The translations under genes were made by a program, and so were the position numbers. Under the pieces are notes generated by a model. That model searched no databases and had not been told where the DNA came from. It saw only the letters and a program-made list of their open reading frames with translations. This document shows, one piece after another, positions 26,569 through 33,213 of a stretch of 64,000 bases of DNA. This DNA is from CAWBRT01 sp963832785 (lineage in GTDB: Bacteria > Acidobacteriota > Terriglobia > Terriglobales > Acidobacteriaceae). The first letter of the stretch is position 1, and the number at the start of each line of letters is the position of its first letter. The DNA lies in NCBI GenBank assembly GCA_963832785.1, contig CAWHVF010000005.1:930001-994000 (forward strand). Reading direction: 5' to 3'.

Positions 26569-27117
26569 ATGCTGATCCGCGTACAAGATCTGGAACTGAG
26601 GCGCCTGGAATTACATGAGCAATTGCCGCCGGGCGCCATCGACTTTGGGCCGGAACTGCGGCAGCTTGGAACGATGAACGTTAATGGCCATGCCGAACTG
26701 GTGCGCGAGCACCGCGGCAGCCGCGAATACGTTTCCGATATCCGACTGGTGGGCGAGCTGGCTGGCCGCCTCGAGTTGAGCTGCGCGCGCTGCCTGGAGC
26801 CGGTTGGACAGGAGGTAACTCGCTCCTTCGACCTGCTTTACCGCCCCCTGGGGGTCGACCGGCGCAAGGAAGAGGTTTCAATCTCCCAGGCCGAGACCGA
26901 GATAGGCTATTACGAGGGCGAGGGCCTGGAATTGGAAGATGCCCTGCGGGAGCAGGTCTTGCTGGCGGTGCCGCTTAAGGCGGTGTGCCGCGCCGAGTGC
27001 AAGGGTTTGTGCCCGCAGTGCGGGCAAAACCTGAACGAGGGCACTTGCAGTTGCCACGAGAAGCAGGCCGACCCGAGCTGGCACGCCCTGCGGGACCTGA
27101 AACAGCATTTGCAGTAG
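26569..27117 (+). CDS. YceD/DUF177 family protein
   Basis: Protein of 182 residues of the YceD family, linked to 23S rRNA processing in other organisms and almost always upstream of rpmF. The conserved core ELSCARCLEPVGQEVTRSFDLLYRP and the C-terminal cysteines (CRAECKGLCPQCGQNLNEGTCSC) suggest a metal site. The ATG at 26569 begins MLIRVQDLELRR, as in relatives. It is followed by rpmF and plsX, the classical yceD-rpmF-plsX order joining ribosome and phospholipid synthesis. Confidence 0.85.
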   Translation: MLIRVQDLELRRLELHEQLPPGAIDFGPELRQLGTMNVNGHAELVREHRGSREYVSDIRLVGELAGRLELSCARCLEPVGQEVTRSFDLLYRPLGVDRRKEEVSISQAETEIGYYEGEGLELEDALREQVLLAVPLKAVCRAECKGLCPQCGQNLNEGTCSCHEKQADPSWHALRDLKQHLQ

Positions 27118-27263
27118 CAGCTTTTCCCCATCGGGACAGCTCGGCGCCGGGTGGGGCTACAGTTTTCGGCGGTTTGAGAGCCGCCCAAGATTCTACCCGG
27201 CCCCGGCGCTGGCAGCTAATCTGTGCTTGCAGCGCAAGAGTCAGGAAGTGAAAGGCTTAGACG

Positions 27264-27449
27264 ATGGCAAACCCCAAGCGTAGACACTCAACACGGCGCA
27301 CCTCAACCCGCCGCGCCCACGACCATCTATCAGGACATTCGCTTTCCGAGTGCCCCAATTGTCACGAATTTAAAATGCCGCATCGCGCCTGTGCCAAATG
27401 CGGGTACTATAAGGGGCGCGCAGTATTGGAAGTCGAAAAAGCCAGTTGA
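27264..27449 (+). CDS. rpmF: Large ribosomal subunit protein bL32
   Basis: Ribosomal protein of 61 residues with the typical start MANPKRRHSTRRTSTRRAH. The zinc ribbon CPNCHEFK ... CAKCGYYKGR has all four Cys, so this is the zinc-binding (C+) form. A Shine-Dalgarno AGGAAGTG lies upstream. It sits between yceD and plsX, about 150 bases after yceD. Confidence 0.97.
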   Translation: MANPKRRHSTRRTSTRRAHDHLSGHSLSECPNCHEFKMPHRACAKCGYYKGRAVLEVEKAS

Positions 27450-27548
27450 CAATTGGGACCGGGTCGCCGGCAACGCCGCGGTGGCGTTTCCCGGCTCAGA
27501 CCCAGGTTCTAGCAAACGCTTTTTTCTGCGTTTGCCGGGCAGGAGCGG

Positions 27549-28628
27549 ATGGATTTCCAGCAGACCACAATTGCTGTTGACGCCATGGGTTCAGACCAGG
27601 CACCCAGGCCGGAGGTCGAAGGCGCTATTCTGGCTGCCCGGCATTACGGCGTACGGGTATTGCTGGTCGGCAAGGAAGATGTGATCCGCACCGAACTGGC
27701 GGAGCATCCGGCGGCCGAGGCGCTCCCCATTGAGGTAGTGCATGCCAGCGAGATCATCGGCATGCAGGAGAAGGCGGCGCACGCGGTCAAGCAGAAACGC
27801 GATTCCTCGATGCGCGTGGGGTTGCGCCTGGTGCGAGAGGGCGGCGCGGCCGGCTTCGTCTCGGCCGGCAACACCGGCGCGGCCATGGTCACGGCGAAGC
27901 TGGTGCTGGGCGTACTACCCGGGGTGGACCGTCCCGGGCTGGCGGCCGTCTTTCCCACCGCTGCCGGAACCGCCTCCATCATGCTGGACGTAGGCGCCAA
28001 CGTCGACACCAAGCCCCACAACCTGCAACAGTTCGCCATCATGGGCGAGCTTTATTTCCGCAACATCTTCGCCGGGCGCTTCCCCAGCGCCGAGAATCCC
28101 CGGGTGGGCCTGCTTTCCATCGGCGAGGAGGAGAGCAAGGGCAACGAGCTTACGCGCGAAGTATTCAAGATCCTCAAGGCTCTGCCCATCAACTTTGTTG
28201 GCAACGTCGAAGGCCGCGACCTGTACAACGGCAACGTGGACGTGATCGTCTGCGACGGCTTTGTCGGAAACGTGGCGCTGAAGATCTCCGAGGGGCTGGT
28301 GGACACCGTGCGCGCCATGCTGAAAGAGTCGCTGCAGGCGACCATCACCCGCCAGGTCGGCTACCTGCTGGCGCGCCGCGCCTTCCAGGATTTCAAGAAG
28401 CGGCTGGACTACTCCGAATACGGCGGAGCGCCCCTGCTGGGTGTCAAGGGAGTGGCCATCGTCAGCCACGGCTCTTCCAATAGCGTGGCCATCAAGAACG
28501 CCATCCGGGTGGCCGCCGAATTCTCCGCCGCCAAGCTGAACCGCAAAATCGAAGAACAGCTCGCCAGCGCCTCTCTCAACTTCACTGCCCACTCCCCGGC
28601 CCGCGAAGCCCATCCCTCCCTGGGCTGA
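27549..28628 (+). CDS. plsX: Phosphate acyltransferase PlsX
   Basis: Peripheral membrane enzyme that makes acyl-phosphate from acyl-ACP for phospholipid synthesis. The 359-residue protein shows TIAVDAMGSDQAPRPEVEGA, GFVSAGNTGAAM, SIMLDVGANVDTKP, VGLLSIGEEESKGNEL, NFVGNVEGRDL, VIVCDGFVGNVALKISEG and YGGAPLLGVKG, all conserved in PlsX. The last 20 residues are a non-conserved tail. CAGGAGCGG precedes the ATG. No fabH or fabD follows, unlike in many bacteria. Confidence 0.97.
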   Translation: MDFQQTTIAVDAMGSDQAPRPEVEGAILAARHYGVRVLLVGKEDVIRTELAEHPAAEALPIEVVHASEIIGMQEKAAHAVKQKRDSSMRVGLRLVREGGAAGFVSAGNTGAAMVTAKLVLGVLPGVDRPGLAAVFPTAAGTASIMLDVGANVDTKPHNLQQFAIMGELYFRNIFAGRFPSAENPRVGLLSIGEEESKGNELTREVFKILKALPINFVGNVEGRDLYNGNVDVIVCDGFVGNVALKISEGLVDTVRAMLKESLQATITRQVGYLLARRAFQDFKKRLDYSEYGGAPLLGVKGVAIVSHGSSNSVAIKNAIRVAAEFSAAKLNRKIEEQLASASLNFTAHSPAREAHPSLG

Positions 28629-29035
28629 ACCGGGGTACTGGAAGTCCAGAAAAAAGCCCCACCCTACGCAACAGAAGCGTAGGATGGGGCACCCGCTTGA
28701 TCTGCTCTGCGTTCCTCTGCGCCGCCCCGCCTGAGCGCCAGGTCCTTCGCTTCGCTCAGGACTTCGGCAGCGGGCTCCCGCTCGCTTATGGCGGTTTCAG
28801 AGTTGATGTACCCGCGCCAGGCTTTATTGTGGAAGCGCTGGGCTTTAGCCCAGCGAATTGCAGACGGAAAACGAGAGGGCTTTAGCCCCTGCGTTTGAGC
28901 ACAGGGGCTGAAGCCCCTTATCCTCGGATGGGTTCATTCAGCGGGCTAAAGCCCGCTGCTTCCACCCGGATACAGCAACTGTAAAATTGCTCTAGCCCGC
29001 TCACGCCCGCCAGGCGCCTCAGGTAAACTAACGTT
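28629..29035. repeat. Intergenic block with two palindromic repeat families
   Basis: No gene in about 400 bases. At 28656-28690 GCCCCACCCTACGC and GCGTAGGATGGGGC form a 14-base stem with a 7-base loop, a possible plsX terminator. At 28829-28966 a composite element bounded by GTGGAAGC and GCTTCCAC holds three GGGCTTTAGCCC-type palindromes (28836-28855, around 28875-28918, 28939-28958). A CAGGTCCTTCGCTTCGCTCAGGAC half-element lies near 28739-28763. Confidence 0.7.
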
Positions 29036-30190
29036 GTGAGAATTGCCATCGACATCCGGCAGATGACCGACTACGGCGTGGCCACCTACACGCGCAACAT
29101 CGTCCGTCACCTGGGCCGGATAGACCGGGCCAACGATTACTTCCTGATCGGGGCGGCGGAGCGGCTGCAGGACGTGGGCGAGTTGCCGCCCAATTTTCAT
29201 TGCGTGCCCTTTGCCGCCGGCGACGGAATCCTGGGCGGCTATCTGGAATTCCGCCGCGCGCTGCGCAGCGTGCAATGCCAGGTGATCCATTTTCCGCAGA
29301 TGTTCTGGCGCCCGCGGCCAACCGGCTGTCCTTATATCGTTACCGTCCACGACCTGCTCGACTACCTGTACCGTACCAATTCGCATTCCAGCCTGGCGCG
29401 CAGCCTGCGTTTTCATCTGACGCGGCGGGTGCTGTTGGGAGCGGCGCGCATCTTCGCGGTTTCCAACTTCACCAAGCACGATCTGACGCGGGTCTTCCAG
29501 GTGCCGCCCGCCAAGGTGGAGGTCATCTACAACGCGCTGGACGAACGCTTCCTGCTCGGCCACGCCACTGAGGCTGACCGCGACATGATCGCCGAACGCT
29601 ACCAGGTGAACTATCCGTTCATCCTCTACGCCGGACGCATCAGCCCGCACAAGAACATTGTGCGCATCATCGAGGCCTTCTCCGCGCTGAAATCGGAGCT
29701 GGCCAAGGGCGAGCTGTTCCCCGATCTCAAGCTGGTGATTATCGGCGACCAGCTTTCCAAGCACCCCGACCTGCGCCGGGCGGTAATCAAGAGCGCCGTG
29801 CAGTTCGACGTACGCTTTCTCGGTTTCGTGCCCATCGAGGTGCTGCGCATCTTCTACGACCTGGCGAAAATCTTCGTCTTCCCTTCCCTCTACGAAGGCT
29901 TCGGGCTGCCGCCGCTGGAAGCCATGGCCCACGACACGCCGGTGGTGGCCTCCAACGTCACCGCCGTGCCGGAGGTGCTGGGCAATGCCGCCGTGCTGGT
30001 CAACCCGGAGAACGTCTTCGAGATAAGCCGTGCCCTCTACCGCGTGCTGCTCGACCGCCCCCTGCGCCAGCGCATGAAGGCAGCCGGCCACGAACGCATC
30101 CGCCGCTACTCTTGGCAGAACTCGGTGACCCACATTTTGCAGGCTTACAACTCAGTGGCCGGACGCTCGGCCGTGACCGCTGCAGATTGA
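29036..30190 (+). CDS. Glycosyltransferase family 4 (GT4) protein
   Basis: GT-B fold glycosyltransferase of 384 residues. The N-domain begins MRIAIDIRQMTDYGVATYTRN; the C-domain has PFILYAGRISPHKNIVRIIEAF, FLGFVPIEVLRIFYDLAKIFVFPSLYEGFGLPPLEAMAHDTPVVASNVTAVPEVLGNAAVLVNPEN, in which the E-x7-E motif and sugar-nucleotide site are intact. The start is a GTG at 29036 with only a weak Shine-Dalgarno. It is alone on its strand, so the glycan it builds cannot be inferred; capsule, LPS or glycoprotein are possible. Confidence 0.85.
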   Translation: MRIAIDIRQMTDYGVATYTRNIVRHLGRIDRANDYFLIGAAERLQDVGELPPNFHCVPFAAGDGILGGYLEFRRALRSVQCQVIHFPQMFWRPRPTGCPYIVTVHDLLDYLYRTNSHSSLARSLRFHLTRRVLLGAARIFAVSNFTKHDLTRVFQVPPAKVEVIYNALDERFLLGHATEADRDMIAERYQVNYPFILYAGRISPHKNIVRIIEAFSALKSELAKGELFPDLKLVIIGDQLSKHPDLRRAVIKSAVQFDVRFLGFVPIEVLRIFYDLAKIFVFPSLYEGFGLPPLEAMAHDTPVVASNVTAVPEVLGNAAVLVNPENVFEISRALYRVLLDRPLRQRMKAAGHERIRRYSWQNSVTHILQAYNSVAGRSAVTAAD

Positions 30191-30295
30191 GCGAAGGGGC
30201 GTCGGCCACAGTAGCTGTCGATACTTCTGCGGATACCAGGTCCTATCTGGCAGGGCTTCCAAAACAGTTTTGTTTTACTGCCGGTACCTTCCAGT

Positions 30296-30385
30296 GGTCA
30301 TCCGGAGGCCGGGCGGGGGCGGAGCCGAAGGATCTGCTTTGACTGCAGAAAAAAGCAGGTCCTTCGCTGCGCTCAGGGTGATGCC
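30296..30385. repeat. Inverted repeat of the GTCATCCTGAGC family
   Basis: GGTCATCCGGAGGC and GCGCTCAGGGTGATGCC form imperfect arms around GAAGGATCTGCTTT and AAAGCAGGTCCTTC. It lies in the gap between the glycosyltransferase and the next gene. Confidence 0.55.
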
Positions 30386-30433
30386 TCCAAAGAAGAATAC
30401 TACTGCTCTGAAAGAAACTGCGAGGCAACAGAA

Positions 30434-30820
30434 TTAGCTTTCCGCCTTGGCCCCCGGCGGCTTGCCGGCGGCGTCGCCTCTGCCGGTGGGCAGGCCGACA
30501 ATCGAGATGTGGCCGATGCCGGCCACGTTCTTGCCTTTAGGCGCCGACGGATTTGGCAGGTACAGCGTCTTGCAGTACTCGCAGCGGTAGACCTCGGCCT
30601 TCTTTCCCCAGGCACGCTCGATATCGCCGCAGGCGCGCTCGACCGTGTCCACGGCATAGAACCAGCGCTTCAGGTGGCCGGCGCAAATCTTTCCCTTGTC
30701 GTCTTTCTCATTGCAGGAACGCTGCAACGGCAGCTTGATTTTGACTTTGTGGTTGGGTAATTGCTGCGCTTCGGGAAGGTTGGGGTGCGCCGCTTGCGGT
30801 TGCATGACTTCTGTAGCCAC
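30434..30820 (-). CDS. Conserved-looking small protein with two Cys pairs, unknown function
   Basis: Protein of 128 residues not recognised. A Cys-containing segment CNEKDDKGKICAGHLKRWF and a later RCEYCKTLYLPN could together bind a zinc ion. In between is a helical, charged stretch (AVDTVERACGDIERAWGKKAE). The tail is Gly/Pro/Ala-rich. The start is GTG at 30820 with CGAGGGA 5 bases upstream; ATG at 30805 is possible. The spacing of Cys and the low-complexity ends suggest a small regulator or adaptor, without further evidence. Confidence 0.55.
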   Translation of the reverse strand: MATEVMQPQAAHPNLPEAQQLPNHKVKIKLPLQRSCNEKDDKGKICAGHLKRWFYAVDTVERACGDIERAWGKKAEVYRCEYCKTLYLPNPSAPKGKNVAGIGHISIVGLPTGRGDAAGKPPGAKAES

Positions 30821-30869
30821 GTGGTCCCTCGGTGTGGAATGGGAATTCTGCTGGTAGTTATTTTAACAT

Positions 30870-31060
30870 CTCGGATTTTGATTTCTGATTGAAAGCCAGT
30901 AGCGAAGCGGCATTTGGAAGGTTTCAAGGCTGCAAAGTTTCAAGGTTTCAAAGTTCGCCAAAAATGCCGTGCCCTTGCGGTCACTGAGACTTTGCAACCT
31001 TGAAACTTTTGGCTTGCAACCTTCACTACCGCCAAATGTGAAATCAAAAATTGAAATCTT
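30870..31060. repeat. AT-rich repeats upstream of the small zinc protein
   Basis: TCGGATTTTGATTTCTGATTG (family of 3558-3624) is followed by TTTCAAGG-type units in both orientations (about 30917-31022) and an AATCAAAAATTGAAATC segment near 31037-31060. No gene was seen. Confidence 0.55.
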
Positions 31061-31067
31061 AAATAGA

Positions 31068-31979
31068 TCAATACTCGACTTCCCTCAGCCACAGGCCTGC
31101 GGCGGGCGCTGTAGGGCCGGCGGCGGAGCGGTCGCGGGCCGCCAAGATTCGCGTTATGTCGGCCGGCGCCAGGGTTCCTTTGCCCACCAACAGAAAAGTG
31201 CCCACCAGGTTGCGCACCATGTGATGGAGAAAACCGTTGCCACGCACGCGGTAGACCAGTTCCCTATCCGGCGGCGTGGCCGCCATGGGGCGCGCCTCCG
31301 ATCCCAACCCCGGCAAGTAGGCAAACGGCGCTTCCCGGGAAACCGGCTCCAGCCGCGACTCCAGAATGGTGCGCACGTTCGACTCCACCTGTCGCGCGCG
31401 CGACGCTTGTTGCGAGCCGCATGACTCACAGCCCTGGGCGGATACCGCGTTTGCATCGGCTGGGGAAAACTCCGCCGTGGCCCGGCGCGCGCGGTCGGGA
31501 TCGGCGGCGGCAAAGGAGGTGAAGTCGTGCTCGCCGGCGACCAGCGCCGCCGCCTCGGCCATAGCCGCCTGGTCCAGCGGATACGGATAATGCCAGACGT
31601 AGCGGAACAGGAACGGCGGGCAGACCTGGCCGCGATAAATTCGGTATTCGTAGGTTTTGGCCCGGGCCGAGTGCCGGGCGTGAAACTCCGGCGCGGCCTC
31701 TTCCACGCCGAGCACGCGTATCGATGGCGGCAGCCGGTCGTTAAGCACGACCTTGAAATTTTCCAGCGGGATGGTCGAGCTGGTGTGGAAGCTCGCCACC
31801 TGGGCGAGGGCATGCACGCCGGCGTCGGTGCGCCCGGAGGCCTGCGGCAGGAGCCGCTCGCCGGTAAGGCTCTCGATCACCTCGGCCAGCACGCCTTGAA
31901 TGGTGGGCACACCCGGCTGGATCTGCCAGCCGTGATAGCCAAAGCCGTCATAACTGAGAGTAAGCTTCAGATTGCGCAA
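31068..31979 (-). CDS. truA: tRNA pseudouridine(38-40) synthase TruA with insertions
   Basis: Enzyme that makes pseudouridine at positions 38-40 of tRNA. The 303-residue protein has the catalytic Asp in QASGRTDAGVHALAQVASF, plus KLTLSYDGFGYHGWQIQPG, AKTYEYRIYRG and FLHHMVRNLVGTFLLVGKG. TruA is usually about 245-270 residues. Two extra pieces stand out: near residues 168-196 (Ala/Ser/Cys/Gln-rich) before VRTI, and near 211-233 before ELVYRV. The first breaks up a normally short connection. Catalytic residues are all kept. Confidence 0.92.
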   Translation of the reverse strand: MRNLKLTLSYDGFGYHGWQIQPGVPTIQGVLAEVIESLTGERLLPQASGRTDAGVHALAQVASFHTSSTIPLENFKVVLNDRLPPSIRVLGVEEAAPEFHARHSARAKTYEYRIYRGQVCPPFLFRYVWHYPYPLDQAAMAEAAALVAGEHDFTSFAAADPDRARRATAEFSPADANAVSAQGCESCGSQQASRARQVESNVRTILESRLEPVSREAPFAYLPGLGSEARPMAATPPDRELVYRVRGNGFLHHMVRNLVGTFLLVGKGTLAPADITRILAARDRSAAGPTAPAAGLWLREVEY

Positions 31980-32084
31980 GTGCGCTTTTCCCTCAACGAC
32001 TTTCCCGGGCCTAGTAGCACGGCTGAGGCTGTGCCACTGAACGAAGAACTAAGAACGAACAACGAAAAACTCAAGAATCGAGAC

Positions 32085-32529
32085 CTACCAGGTGTTGTAA
32101 GCAGTTCCGTCCGAGCCGGTGCGGGCTCGAGCCGCTATGCACGTCGGCGATGCCGGGCTGCTGCTGATCGAGGCTGCGCAGCGAGTCTTCCATTTCCGTG
32201 GTCCAGGTATCGGTCGAGGCGGTGAAGGGATCTTTCGGAAGCGACTTGATATAGCCGGCGGTGACCAGGTCCTGCAGGGTCTGCGGCGCTCGCTGCTTGT
32301 CCAGCGTGTACTGGTCGATGGCGTTGCGCAAGGTATACAGGTCTTCGCGCAGCACCGACTCCCGGGCGCGGATGATCGACTGCTGATAAAGCGGCACGGC
32401 AATGCCCATGAGAATGACCATGATCAGGATGACGATCATCATCTCGATCAGGGTGAAGCCCTGCCAGCGGCTGCCGGCCGGCAGCTTAAGCGGCGACGGG
32501 TTTTCCTTGTGCCTGGCGCTCATTACCAA
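32085..32529 (-). CDS. Type II secretion pseudopilin (GspG-like), frameshifted near the end
   Basis: Prepilin-like protein of about 145 residues. The class III signal is GFTLIEMMIVILIMVILMGI with Glu at +5, followed by a helical spine and a C-terminal QQPGIADVHSGS. As it stands the frame then reads into SPHRLGRN and ends at 32071; in the next frame the text continues RTGSDGTAYNTW and stops at 32085, the conserved GspG-type end. One extra C in a CCC run (32123-32125) explains this. It overlaps the downstream end of the neighbouring pseudopilin gene. I expect a single-base error. Confidence 0.8.
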
Positions 32530-33101
32530 TCCTGATACTTAGTGCCATCCAACGCGGTGTCCAGTGATTTCGAAAAGACATCGAAGACATTCTGGCCGCC
32601 CCAGGAGGTCGAGTCGGGGCTGTCCTGCATGGATCGCAATCCCCAGTCCGTGCTTTTGGTCATGGGATCGATGGGAATTTTGCGCAGAAAGCGAATCTTC
32701 TTTCCCTGAACGTCGATGCCCTTGGCCAAGGTCTCCAAGTCGGGCGGGTAGCCCTCGCTGCCCAGCTTGATCTGAAAGGCGCCGCGGTCGGCAGCGTCCT
32801 TGTAGCGGTCGATGGCGTCGCGAATCTCCCACAAGCGGGTGCGCAACTCGCGCTCTTTCTCGCGCCTGATGACCGTGCGCACGACGGGAATGGCTGCCCC
32901 GGTCAGAATCCCGATCAGGGCAATGGCAACAATCAATTCAATCAGGGTGACACCGCGGGCGGCCCGCGCGGTGGGATCGCCAGCGCGACGGGTTTGCGCG
33001 CTGTGAAAGGCAGGCCGCACTGCCGGTCGGGACCTCGGAGATGCGGAATTCAACTCTGCTTGCGTTGCCTGAATACCCACCACCCTATTGTAGCGGTTCA
33101 T
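32523..33101 (-). CDS. Second pseudopilin-like protein (GspG type)
   Basis: Protein of 192 residues with a long, basic leader before the cleavage site, GVTLIELIVAIALIGILTGAAI. The +1 residue is Val instead of the usual Phe, while Glu +5 is present. The globular part begins EIRDAIDRYKDAADRGAF and ends LDGTKYQDW, a typical GspG-family end. Its stop overlaps the start of the other pseudopilin gene by seven bases. Both are likely surface fibre components working with the secretin gene upstream. Confidence 0.8.
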   Translation of the reverse strand: MNRYNRVVGIQATQAELNSASPRSRPAVRPAFHSAQTRRAGDPTARAARGVTLIELIVAIALIGILTGAAIPVVRTVIRREKERELRTRLWEIRDAIDRYKDAADRGAFQIKLGSEGYPPDLETLAKGIDVQGKKIRFLRKIPIDPMTKSTDWGLRSMQDSPDSTSWGGQNVFDVFSKSLDTALDGTKYQDW

Positions 33102-33213
33102 CTACTCAGATGCCCGATTCAGGCGCTCAGTTAGCACAGAACGCCGCGCCGGCGGCTGGCGCGTCCGGCAGAGACCGTGGTTGTTCTTCGCCGCGCCGGA
33201 TGATGGGCCGCCC

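Noticed and set aside
26214..26639. A 141-codon minus-strand frame between ytxH and yceD
   Set aside because: It overlaps a terminator, a promoter and the start of yceD, and its sequence has no recognisable structure.
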